DNA of 64,000 nucleotides from Prochlorococcus sp. AG-347-G22 (GTDB lineage Bacteria > Cyanobacteriota > Cyanobacteriia > PCC-6307 > Cyanobiaceae). The stretch covers positions 1-64,000 of the forward strand of contig QCBK01000001.1 of assembly GCA_003281635.1 (NCBI GenBank), given 5' to 3'. The translations under genes and the position numbers were made by a program. Positions 49,857 through 58,925 of this stretch are shown one piece after another; the first letter of the stretch is position 1, and each line of letters opens with the position of its first letter. Under the pieces are notes generated by a model, which did no database searches, was not told where the DNA came from, and worked only from the letters and a program-made list of their open reading frames with translations.

Positions 49857-52190
49857 GTGACTATTGCACCAAATAAAGCTTCTTCACAGAGCAATTCCAA
49901 TAATCTTAAAAAAGATGATTTTCCAAAGACTGCGCCAGCTGCTTATCCAGTTTTTTTCAGATCTTACAGTAGAAAAACTTCATCTGGCAAAAGGGAGAAC
50001 TGGGGCGAAGTAGGCGAAAGGAATTTATCGGGATTAAAAGAATTAGGAAAACTTTCTGATGAAGAATTGATCCTAATGAGAGAGATGCAAAGTAACCAAA
50101 AAGCCCAACCCTCAGGAAGATGGTTATGGATAGGAGGAACGCCTTGGATTAATAAGAACCAAAATTTCTCAGGAGCATACAATTGTACCTCAACAAACTT
50201 AATTGATTGGGAAGCCTTCGCATTAATGATGGACTTAGCAATGATGGGGTGTGGAACAGGTGCAATAATTGAACCTCATTTTATAAATAATCTTCCTACG
50301 GTAATTAACAAAATAAATATTAAATCAGTCAGTGAAGTTGGAATAACTCCTAAAGATCAAAGAGAAGAAAAGTCATCACTAGAAATCAAAGGAAAAGATC
50401 TTCACATCAAAGTTGGAGATAGCAGAAGAGGCTGGGTTGATAGCTACAAATATCTTCTTGAGGCATCAAGTAATGAAAATCTTGAAAGAGAAATTGATGT
50501 TTATATAGATTTGGAAGATATTAGACCTGCTGGAGAATCATTAAAAGGTTTTGGTGGGATGGCAAATCCTATTAAATTGAAAGATCTCTACTCCAGAGTC
50601 GCCTCGCTTCTTGGGAAGGCCATAGGCAGGAAATTAAGTACAGTAGAGTGTTGTTTATTAATTGATGAAGCTGCCGTAACTATAGTTGCTGGAAATATAA
50701 GAAGAAGTGCTGGAATGAGACAATTTGCTTCAGATGATAAGGAGGCAGCATCTGCAAAAGAGAATCTATGGAGTCAAGATGTAAATGGTAATTGGAGAAT
50801 AGATCCTGAAAAAGATGCCCTCAGGATGGCTAATCATACCAGGGTATACCATACAAAACCCTCATACCAAACTGTTTTGGATGCCGTAACAAAACAATTC
50901 CATTCAGGTGAGGGAGCTATTCAATTTGCCCCAGAAGCAATCGCAAGGTCAAATGCAGATATTCTCAAAGATGATGAATTGAGAAAGGAATTTATTGAAA
51001 TCTACTCAGAACAAGGTAAGGATGAAGCAAGAAATTGGATAAATAGTAGTTATGGCCCATTCTCTGAAGAAGAGCTTGATCACAGGATGAGCAGATATGG
51101 ACTTAACCCCTGTGGGGAGATCTTGGGAAATGATTTTCACTGCAATTTAGCTGAAGTTCATTTAAATCAGATTGATCCAGGGGATTTTGAAGAGCAAAAA
51201 AAAGCTTTTAAAGCAGCAGCTCTTTCTGTAGCATGCTTACTTAATCATGAATTTGAAGTTGAGCGTTACAGAAAAAGTAGAGAATATGACCCTATTGTCG
51301 GTGTAAGTTTCACTGGACTATTTGATTTTTGTGTTCATGCTTTTGGTACGCCATGGTTGAAGTGGTGGGAAGCAGGAAGACCAAATAGCGAAGAAGGAAA
51401 GGCTTTCAAGGAAAAAGAAGCTAAATTCCTTGATTCCTGGAGAAAAATAGTAAAAGAAACTGTCTGGGAATATTGTGATAAACATAATCTAAGAAGACCA
51501 AATCGATGTACAACTGTTCAGCCAGCTGGTACTAAAAGTCTTTTAACAGGGGCAGCTCCAGGTTGGCATCCGCCAAAAGCTCAAAGATTTATTAGAAGAA
51601 TAACTTTCAGGAAAAATGATCCAATTGCTTTAGCATGCATGGATTATGGTTACTCAGTTGTTCCATCTCAATCTGATAAAGATGAGAATGGATGCTTACT
51701 TGATAATCCATTTGATCCAAGATGTACAGAATGGTTGGTTGAAATCCCTACAGAAGTTAGCTGGGCAAATATAGAGGGCGCAGATCAAATAGACATCAAT
51801 AATTTCTCAGCATTAGCCCAATTTGACTTTTATATGCAGGTGCAGAAATTTTACACAGAGCATAACACCTCTGCAACTGTAGAATTTAGAGAAGATGAAA
51901 TCGAGGATCTAGCGAAAGCTATTCATAATGCAATTGATAATAATGAAGGATATATTTCAGCAGCATTACTAGCTCGATTTAGTGCCAACGCAACTTTCCC
52001 GAGATTGCCTTTTGAACCCATAAATAAAGACGAATATACATCATTACAAAATAAAGTAATAGAGAGGAAAGTTAATAACGATTTCTTTGATGCTCTTAAT
52101 AAATATGATGTTGGAGAACTATCTGAAGCTGGGCCAGCTGGGTGCGATTCAGATAAGTGCTTGCTTCCTCTGACTAAACCGAAAGAATAA
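49857..52190 (+). CDS. nrdJ: adenosylcobalamin-dependent (class II) ribonucleoside-triphosphate reductase
   Basis: 777 aa; MMDLAMMGCGTGAIIE, NPCGEILGNDFHCNLAEVHLN, TVQPAGTKSLLTGAAPGWHPP; GTG start. Confidence 0.93.
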   Translation: MTIAPNKASSQSNSNNLKKDDFPKTAPAAYPVFFRSYSRKTSSGKRENWGEVGERNLSGLKELGKLSDEELILMREMQSNQKAQPSGRWLWIGGTPWINKNQNFSGAYNCTSTNLIDWEAFALMMDLAMMGCGTGAIIEPHFINNLPTVINKINIKSVSEVGITPKDQREEKSSLEIKGKDLHIKVGDSRRGWVDSYKYLLEASSNENLEREIDVYIDLEDIRPAGESLKGFGGMANPIKLKDLYSRVASLLGKAIGRKLSTVECCLLIDEAAVTIVAGNIRRSAGMRQFASDDKEAASAKENLWSQDVNGNWRIDPEKDALRMANHTRVYHTKPSYQTVLDAVTKQFHSGEGAIQFAPEAIARSNADILKDDELRKEFIEIYSEQGKDEARNWINSSYGPFSEEELDHRMSRYGLNPCGEILGNDFHCNLAEVHLNQIDPGDFEEQKKAFKAAALSVACLLNHEFEVERYRKSREYDPIVGVSFTGLFDFCVHAFGTPWLKWWEAGRPNSEEGKAFKEKEAKFLDSWRKIVKETVWEYCDKHNLRRPNRCTTVQPAGTKSLLTGAAPGWHPPKAQRFIRRITFRKNDPIALACMDYGYSVVPSQSDKDENGCLLDNPFDPRCTEWLVEIPTEVSWANIEGADQIDINNFSALAQFDFYMQVQKFYTEHNTSATVEFREDEIEDLAKAIHNAIDNNEGYISAALLARFSANATFPRLPFEPINKDEYTSLQNKVIERKVNNDFFDALNKYDVGELSEAGPAGCDSDKCLLPLTKPKE

Positions 52191-52278
52191 GTTTTAAATT
52201 ATTTGTAAATAAAATATATAAATTAGTTTTTAAAAATATAATTTATGGCTACCTCTTAAATAGGGACATAAATTTTTT

Positions 52279-52545
52279 ATGACATTAAGCTTAAATATTG
52301 GAAACTTATTTAATGATTCTTCTAGTCATGCTTTAGTTGATGAGCTAAGAAAAAGGACCTCAGAAGAAGAAATATTAGACTTTGAAGAAAAATTTAACTC
52401 CAAAAATGAAAAAAATCTACACATCTATATATGTAGATTTCTAAAAAATAGATCAATATCTAGGGGACTTGCCTCTAAATGGCTCGTAACAATGATCAAA
52501 AACAAAGAATCAAAAATTGATGCTTTGCAAAAATTAAATAATTAA
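52279..52545 (+). CDS. hypothetical protein
   Basis: 88-aa ORF. Confidence 0.55.
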   Translation: MTLSLNIGNLFNDSSSHALVDELRKRTSEEEILDFEEKFNSKNEKNLHIYICRFLKNRSISRGLASKWLVTMIKNKESKIDALQKLNN

Positions 52546-52736
52546 GTAAGCCCTGAAAGTTTCCACAGAGCAATTCCAAAAATTGAGAACCCCATAATAA
52601 AAGTAAAAGCCAAAGCATTTACTAATTGAACCTTATCATTCATTCTGTTTGCGAATGGTAGTAATTGAGCAAATAATGGAGTCTCTTCAACTATTGCAGA
52701 TTTTTTTACTGTAGGTTTTTTGCTTCTAGAAAACAT
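52542..52736 (-). CDS. small membrane protein
   Basis: 64 aa; C-terminal TM LVNALAFTFIMGFSIFGIALWKLSGL. Confidence 0.55.
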   Translation of the reverse strand: MFSRSKKPTVKKSAIVEETPLFAQLLPFANRMNDKVQLVNALAFTFIMGFSIFGIALWKLSGLT

Positions 52737-52945
52737 AAAACAAATTTTATAATCCTAAGAATTTTACATTTAAAAGTTCATTAAATAAAAAATACTTGTC
52801 AAAAACGAACAAAATGTAACCTGTAGGTAAATACATAGGCATAATGTATAAATATTTTTAGCAGAAACATAATCTATAATTGATATATTAAGTTTATTTG
52901 TTAAAGAGCTAGACAAATAATTTTCTTGGATGTTATTATAAATTT

Positions 52946-53042
52946 GTAGCAACCGCTACCAAAACGTTCAACTTGCCTTTAGCAAGCCGCAAATCGACTT
53001 AAGCCAAGGAACGGGGACTTAAGCGAAACCGGAGCACAAAAA
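52946..53042 (+). promoter_or_regulatory. structured 5' leader (three consecutive hairpins)
   Basis: GTAGC-AACC-GCTAC; CTTGC-CTTTA-GCAAG; CTTAAG-CCAAGGAACGGGGA-CTTAAG upstream of the ATG at 53043. Confidence 0.55.
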
Positions 53043-53144
53043 ATGACTCTAATTTACAGAGGACAAAAGTACGTCCAGAACAAAGAAGCAGCTAAGAAGC
53101 AGCATAATGAACTAACTTACAGAGGTAAAGCTTATACAAGCTAG
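53043..53144 (+). CDS. DUF4278-like micro protein (33 aa), not in ORF track
   Basis: MTLIYRGQKYVQNKEAAKKQHNELTYRGKAYTS*; two YRGxxY motifs. Confidence 0.6.
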   Translation: MTLIYRGQKYVQNKEAAKKQHNELTYRGKAYTS

Positions 53145-53165
53145 TTTGTTCAACCATTAAGGAGA

Positions 53166-53190
53166 AAAAGCCACTTAAAGTGGCTTTTTT
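53166..53190 (+). terminator. Rho-independent terminator
   Basis: AAAAGCCACTT-AA-AGTGGCTTTTTT. Confidence 0.8.
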
Positions 53191-53279
53191 ATTGTCTATT
53201 TTTGGATTAACAAATAACTTAATACTTCTCATAAGCATTAAAATATTATGATTCAATTGCATTTAAAGATTTGATAACC

Positions 53280-53429
53280 ATGGCAGACCAGAAACCTTTA
53301 TTTAAAGCACCTTATGACATAAAAGATGTAAGTGCACTTTTCGCTATAGTTGCCTTCGTATTAATAATTGCTGCCATAGTTGGTAATAACTTATTTGGTT
53401 TGTTTCAGGAAAATGTAAATTTCGGATAG
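53280..53429 (+). CDS. small membrane protein (49 aa), not in ORF track
   Basis: MADQKPLFKAPYDIKDVSALFAIVAFVLIIAAIVGNNLFGLFQENVNFG*. Confidence 0.55.
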   Translation: MADQKPLFKAPYDIKDVSALFAIVAFVLIIAAIVGNNLFGLFQENVNFG

Positions 53430-53499
53430 TGGCACTAGTAAGCGTTTAATTTTTATTTAACAAGCTCAATTAGATAAGCGGTATTCTTACAAATTTTTT

Positions 53500-53628
53500 T
53501 CACTCTTTAGCAGCATCTGAATTCCTTTCAGCTTCAAGTGCTTCCATACCTATGACTTTTATAAGTAAATGAGATTTATTCTCGCCAGCTTGTACGAACT
53601 CATATTCTGAAACAACTTCTTGACTCAT
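53500..53628 (-). CDS. small hypothetical protein (42 aa), not in ORF track
   Basis: MSQEVVSEYEFVQAGENKSHLLIKVIGMEALEAERNSDAAKE*. Confidence 0.5.
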   Translation of the reverse strand: MSQEVVSEYEFVQAGENKSHLLIKVIGMEALEAERNSDAAKE

Positions 53629-53710
53629 TGCAGTTATAAATAAAGAACATCAGTTTTGAATTCTTCAAATATGCCGCTAAAAGTTTAAATAATGAGTGTG
53701 TTTATAAAAA

Positions 53711-53726
53711 AGGGGCTAATAGCCCC
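53711..53726 (-). terminator. terminator (minus strand)
   Basis: GGGGCT-ATT-AGCCCC then TTTTTT on the minus strand. Confidence 0.6.
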
Positions 53727-53757
53727 ACATAATAAATCGAGTTTAAATTAGTAACTA

Positions 53758-53904
53758 TTAGTAGATTTTGGCGCCTATTGAACCAGCTTCTTCATCAGTA
53801 AATAACGATTCGGCCTCTCAATTAATGAATTCACTCCATTAAGCTGCATGCTGAAATGTCCCTTTTGAATCTCTGTATTTATCACTAGATCTACGGATAG
53901 TCAT
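53758..53904 (-). pseudogene. degenerate small gene with two in-frame stops
   Basis: MTIRRSSDKYRDSKGTFQHAA*WSEFIN*EAESLFTDEEAGSIGAKIY*, single continuous frame broken by TAA and TGA. Confidence 0.5.
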
Positions 53905-54008
53905 GGTAATAGATTTCACATCTAATTTGGCTTAGGGTTTCGAACTTTTTCAAAAAATAAACCACCTTTTGTTGTAATTAAAAGGCTAAAAATTTAATAC
54001 TCTTTCTT

Positions 54009-54050
54009 GGAGTGGTGTTGGAGTAGTTTAAAGCTTTAGTCTTGAGAGTA
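54009..54050 (+). pseudogene. degenerate tRNA-Ser(UGA) 5'-half remnant
   Basis: ggagtggtgttggagtagtttaaagctttagtcttgagagta vs tRNA ggaggggtggtcgagtggtttaaggctctagtcttgaaaacta. Confidence 0.65.
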
Positions 54051-54129
54051 AAAACAAGCGACTTATTGTAAGCGATCTGAGTAATATTTAAGCTTTGGAC
54101 TATTTTTTGGAGCTAATTATTCATTTAAA

Positions 54130-54858
54130 TTAATCCTTAATCATTTTATTTGAAGAAAAATTCACAAGCCATATAAAAGCGACAGCTAACGTAGAGACTT
54201 CTCCAAATTCTTCTAAGGTAAATAAAGAAAAACTTAAAATTTTTAAAAATGTATTGTCTCCTAATAAATACAATAAATTATTAAACTCATCAATAATTAG
54301 TCCGAAAAAGCCTAAACATATAAAAAAAACTGAATTTACTTTCAGGAACTCTTTAGATTCGGGATTCGAATTTCTTGAAAATATGATAAATATTATTATT
54401 ATTAAAAATAAAATAAATCCCCAATATAAGAACTCTTCAAACCCTGGAGATAACAATATTTCATCTTTTAAACTGTATTTTGTTTTTAAGTAATTGCTGA
54501 AATTTGAAACTAGATGATCATGTATTCTAAAAAAATCATCTAAAAATAAAAATAAATAAATAATAGGGATCGGCCTTGCAAATCTAAATTTTGACTTTGT
54601 TGTTATTTTCAAAGCAATAATGGAGCACCATAATAAAAGTGTGTACTGAAAAAACTCAAAGTAACTATTATCAAAAAGAGGTGAATACAAATTTTTTACT
54701 AAAATATATGCATCTAAATTTGTTATCCCAAATTCCAAACTTGACAATCTCCAACAAATAAAATAAAAAAATATTGTTGCAAAAACGCAAATTTTTAAAT
54801 TTAAAACAATTTCATTTTTTGAGTTACTAAAAAAATACTTTTTTAAAAAATTGAACAC
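54130..54858 (-). CDS. hypothetical multi-TM membrane protein
   Basis: 242 aa with ~6 hydrophobic segments. Confidence 0.6.
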   Translation of the reverse strand: MFNFLKKYFFSNSKNEIVLNLKICVFATIFFYFICWRLSSLEFGITNLDAYILVKNLYSPLFDNSYFEFFQYTLLLWCSIIALKITTKSKFRFARPIPIIYLFLFLDDFFRIHDHLVSNFSNYLKTKYSLKDEILLSPGFEEFLYWGFILFLIIIIFIIFSRNSNPESKEFLKVNSVFFICLGFFGLIIDEFNNLLYLLGDNTFLKILSFSLFTLEEFGEVSTLAVAFIWLVNFSSNKMIKD

Positions 54859-54993
54859 GATTTATTTAGAAATAATAAATTTAGAAAATATTTTCCAAGA
54901 ATAAGTATTTATATTTTTTAAGGAGAAGTTACTGCGAGAAATGTAACTTTTTTTATTATGTTTAAAAAATTAAAAATAATATTTTTCTAGAAA

Positions 54994-55031
54994 GGTTGTC
55001 GAGATCTTTAAGGCTCTAGTCTTGAAAAATA
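54994..55031 (+). pseudogene. degenerate tRNA-Ser(UGA) 5'-half remnant
   Basis: ggttgtcgagatctttaaggctctagtcttgaaaaata; 22-nt perfect match TTTAAGGCTCTAGTCTTGAAAA to the tRNA at 62535. Confidence 0.85.
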
Positions 55032-55395
55032 ATTTGTGTTGAAGTTATATCAGTAGTTTAGAGAATGAGTTGTCATCTGGTTACGAATTCTTGTCTATTG
55101 TTGTCAGGATTAGAGATTTATCAAAAATATTTTTTTGTTGACTTTTCTTGGAATGTCAACAATATATCGATCTCATAATTTTTTAAAGTGCTGATTTGGT
55201 GGTTTTGAGATACCTAAAACTTATCATCATATTCGCTCGTTTAAGGTACTTAAATAAAAGTAATTGGGCATATTAATGAGTTAATTGATTGAGAATGAGA
55301 ATAACGTTCCAAGAGAGTTTTCTTAATTATCAGGAGCTAAAATCTTTTGTCATAAGAGATAAACCCCTTAAGGAAAAGAAGTTTTTTATACTTTC

Positions 55396-55911
55396 TTACA
55401 AAGTCAACTGAGAATCTACTGGGAATGTTAATTTTTTTCTTGCATTTAACCCTGCTAATTCCACGACGACAGATAGTCCCGTAACTTCCTTTTTTTGCTC
55501 CTTGATTATTTCAGCGACACATAAGACAGTGCCACCAGTTGCCAAAAGATCATCCACTATCAGGTATGAATTGTATTTTTTTAATGATTCTTTTTGAATT
55601 GATAATGAATTTTCGCCATACTCTAATAAATAAGATTTTGAGATTAGATCACCAGGTAATTTACCAGGTTTACGAGCAACTATCATTGGTTTGGATGTAA
55701 AAAACGATAATGCCGTCCCAAATATAAATCCCCTAGCGTCTATTGAAATAATTGCTTCTGCTTCTAAGCACATTTGATTCTTGGACATTTTTTTTATTAA
55801 TTCAGAAAAATCTTCTGGCCTTTGAAGAATTGGAAGAATATCTTTGAAGATTATTCCTTTTTTTGGAAAATCAGGATAATCTCTGATTAATTTTTTTAAA
55901 TTTGTTGTCAA
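55396..55911 (-). CDS. apt: adenine phosphoribosyltransferase
   Basis: DYPDFPKKGIIFKDILPIL, ARGFIFGTAL, VARKPGKLPG, YLIVDDLLATGGT. Confidence 0.95.
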   Translation of the reverse strand: MTTNLKKLIRDYPDFPKKGIIFKDILPILQRPEDFSELIKKMSKNQMCLEAEAIISIDARGFIFGTALSFFTSKPMIVARKPGKLPGDLISKSYLLEYGENSLSIQKESLKKYNSYLIVDDLLATGGTVLCVAEIIKEQKKEVTGLSVVVELAGLNARKKLTFPVDSQLTL

Positions 55912-55949
55912 TGGATTTAGCTATAATGGAATGAACTTTCTTAACTATA

Positions 55950-56735
55950 TTGCTTAAGTCATCTGTTAAACCAACTCATATAGGTATTTTGTGTGCAATG
56001 CCTGAAGAAATAGGTTCTACATTAAAAAACTTAAAAAACATATCAGAAACAATTTATGGAGATTTAAAGATATTTTCAGGGGAATGGAGTGAAGATGGAT
56101 CAGAGGAGGTTTCTTATTTTGTTTCAGTGGCTTGGAGTGGTTGGGGAAAAGTTTGCGCCGCTAGAGCAGCAACAAGAATTATTGGAAAATCATACAAAAA
56201 TAGTAAAATTAAATTACTCCTTTTTACTGGTGTTGCTGGTTCAGGAAATTTAAATTTAAATCAATGGGATATTGTTATACCTTCTGAATTAATTCAGCAT
56301 GATATGGATGCGAGGCCTCTTTTTCCAAAATATGTAATACCTGTTTTGAAAAGAGCTAAGATTTATGCGCAAGACTCCTTGGTTAGCTGGGCCACACAAA
56401 CTTTAAGAAATTCAATTTCAGGTAGGTTTGGCAAAGTTGAGAATGGTTTAGTAGCAACCGCAGATAAGTTTATAGCTGATAAAAATTTACTAGATGAGCT
56501 TAAAATAGATCTTCCGGATCTAAAGGCAGTGGAAATGGAAGGTGCGGCAGTCGCGCAAATAGCATGTCAGGAAAATATACCTTGGTTAATAATAAGGGTT
56601 ATTTCTGATTCCGCTGATAGTAGTGCCGCACAAAACTTTTCAGCATTTTTAACAGAATATGAGAGGGATTCTTGGGAATTAATAAAGCTACTTTTGATAA
56701 ACTTTAAAAATTCCCCTATTTTATTTAGTGACTAA
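55950..56735 (+). CDS. 5'-methylthioadenosine/S-adenosylhomocysteine nucleosidase-like
   Basis: IGILCAMPEEIGSTL, FTGVAGSGNLNLNQWDIVIPSELIQHDMDARP, KAVEMEGAAVAQIACQ, IRVISDSAD. Confidence 0.88.
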   Translation: MLKSSVKPTHIGILCAMPEEIGSTLKNLKNISETIYGDLKIFSGEWSEDGSEEVSYFVSVAWSGWGKVCAARAATRIIGKSYKNSKIKLLLFTGVAGSGNLNLNQWDIVIPSELIQHDMDARPLFPKYVIPVLKRAKIYAQDSLVSWATQTLRNSISGRFGKVENGLVATADKFIADKNLLDELKIDLPDLKAVEMEGAAVAQIACQENIPWLIIRVISDSADSSAAQNFSAFLTEYERDSWELIKLLLINFKNSPILFSD

Positions 56736-56875
56736 TTTTTTATTAATATTTGTTTTTATTTTTTTTAATAATTTTTCCTCTATTTTTAATTAGTAAAACA
56801 AGTTAGCCCTATCATAAAAAGACTTCACAAGCAAAGTATGGTAATATTTGTCTAATTGTCTGGGAGAATTATTAA

Positions 56876-58042
56876 GTGAGAAGGACTTCTGATGTTAATA
56901 AAGATATTAAAGTTTTCAGTCAGAAATTTGAATCAAAGGAGTATGAAATTCCAAAGAATATTTCATTACCTTTTTCTAATGTAGTTGAATTAAATAGAAA
57001 ATACTTACTCGATGAATTTAAACTTGATGAATTAATTTTTGCAGTAACTGATAAATGTCCATTCCGATGCAAAACATGCTTTTATGCAAATACAATGGAT
57101 GCAAAAAAAGAAGAGGATGTTTATGGCATGAGTTTATTTGAGATTGAAAAAATTTCAAATTCATTAGGTAACTTTAGTAAGCTATTACTCACAGGAGGAG
57201 AGCCATTTCTTAGGAGAGATATTGCTGAATTATGTGGTATTTTTTATCACAACAATAATGTAAGGCACATTCACCTTCCAACAAATGCTTTGCACACAAA
57301 TAAAATCAAGGAAAGCGTAGAAAAAATTCTTAAATATTGTCCTGTCATTAATCTTACGGTCAGTATTTCAATAGATGGACTTCATGAAACGCACACTGAA
57401 ATAAGAGGCGTCAAAGAATCTTTTGGGAAGTTGATAGAAACTGCTCATGCTCTTGGAGAGTTAAGAGATAAATATGATAATTTACGATTGAATATTATTA
57501 CTGTCGTTAATAATCTAAATTTAACTGAAATAACTGATTTAGCTGAATTTGTAAAAAAGGAACTCCCAGTCGACTCTCACTCTCCAATACCTGTAAGAGG
57601 CAATCCTTATGATGAATATATGAGACCGCCCACCAAAGAGGAATGGGACAAACTTTCCAAAGAATTACTTGATTTGCAAGATTTCTGGAACAGTAAAAGA
57701 GATGAAAATGTCCTAAAAAAGAAACTCAGAACAAATACAGAAAAACATTTATATAAAGTTATTGGTAATGTATTAGCCGATGAAGGTTTACCTTTTGAAT
57801 GCAAAGCAGGAAAAACTATTGGCGTTTTAGAAGCAAACGGCGACGTAAGACTTTGTGAACTAAAAGAAGTTGTTGGAAATGTTAAAAATTTTGACTACGA
57901 CTTTAAAAAAGTTTGGTTCTCAGAAAGAGCCGAAAAGATTCGCAAAACAGTTCCGGGATGTTCTTGTACTCATCCATGCTTTATAAATAATAGTAGAAAA
58001 ATAGGTTTGGTTCCAAATTTAAAGACAGCTTTGGGCGGATAA
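56876..58042 (+). CDS. radical SAM protein with SPASM-like C-terminus (GTG start)
   Basis: CPFRCKTCFYAN (CxxxCxxC), LLTGGEPFLRRDI, C-terminal FECKAGK...RLCELKE...CSCTHPCF cysteines. Confidence 0.9.
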   Translation: MRRTSDVNKDIKVFSQKFESKEYEIPKNISLPFSNVVELNRKYLLDEFKLDELIFAVTDKCPFRCKTCFYANTMDAKKEEDVYGMSLFEIEKISNSLGNFSKLLLTGGEPFLRRDIAELCGIFYHNNNVRHIHLPTNALHTNKIKESVEKILKYCPVINLTVSISIDGLHETHTEIRGVKESFGKLIETAHALGELRDKYDNLRLNIITVVNNLNLTEITDLAEFVKKELPVDSHSPIPVRGNPYDEYMRPPTKEEWDKLSKELLDLQDFWNSKRDENVLKKKLRTNTEKHLYKVIGNVLADEGLPFECKAGKTIGVLEANGDVRLCELKEVVGNVKNFDYDFKKVWFSERAEKIRKTVPGCSCTHPCFINNSRKIGLVPNLKTALGG

Positions 58043-58051
58043 CTAAGAGAT

Positions 58052-58915
58052 ATGCTTGTCTCAATTATTCTTGTAATAAAAAATGAGGCCATATATATCC
58101 AAAAATGTATTGAGTCATTACTTAAACAAAGCCACAAAGAATTTGAAATAATAATATTGGATGATCAATCAACTGATGGGACTTTAGATATAATCAATTC
58201 GTTTAAAAACACTAAAATTAAAATTTTTACCACCAAACGAACCCACATAAAAGGTCATGCTAATAGGAGGAATTATGCTTTATCTAAAGCGAAAGGAGAG
58301 TTTATATTCTTTACCGATGGAGATTGCTTAACCCATTACAACTGGATAAAAGAGGGTCTCAAGGTATTTCAGAAAAAAAACTGTTTAGGAGTTGAAGGGA
58401 AAACAATTTACGAAGCAAAAAAAGGCATTACCGTTGCTGATTATGTCACTCAAAGATTATCACCTGGAGGATTTATGACATGTAATGTTGCTTATCGAAA
58501 GAGTGCAATACTTAATGCAGGAAAATTTGACCCTAAGTTCAAAGAAACCTATGAAGATAGAGATCTTGGAATTAAAATTTCCAAAATTGGAAAAATTATT
58601 TTCGAGGACAATATGTTAGTTTTTCATCAACAAAAAAAAGTAACTATCAAAACACTTTTTAACAGAGCAAAAAGAGCAGGGGATATGGTCTATTTTGATC
58701 TCAAACATGGAAGAAAAGCTAGTGAATACATTTCTGGAAGAATTATCTACCCAGAACATTTAGTTATTATTTTTATCCCACCACTAATCTTTTTATCATC
58801 CCGTATTACTTCACTTTTTGATATTTGCATCGCAATTTGTAAATATTTCAGTTTTATTTATGAAAGAATACTTATTTGGAGAAATGCAATTAGGTATAAA
58901 ATTTTTCTGATATAA
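58052..58915 (+). CDS. family 2 glycosyltransferase
   Basis: VSIILVIKNEAIYIQKCIESLLKQSHKEFEIIILDDQSTDGT, FFTDGDC, EDRDLGIKI. Confidence 0.88.
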   Translation: MLVSIILVIKNEAIYIQKCIESLLKQSHKEFEIIILDDQSTDGTLDIINSFKNTKIKIFTTKRTHIKGHANRRNYALSKAKGEFIFFTDGDCLTHYNWIKEGLKVFQKKNCLGVEGKTIYEAKKGITVADYVTQRLSPGGFMTCNVAYRKSAILNAGKFDPKFKETYEDRDLGIKISKIGKIIFEDNMLVFHQQKKVTIKTLFNRAKRAGDMVYFDLKHGRKASEYISGRIIYPEHLVIIFIPPLIFLSSRITSLFDICIAICKYFSFIYERILIWRNAIRYKIFLI

Positions 58916-58925
58916 AACAATAAAT

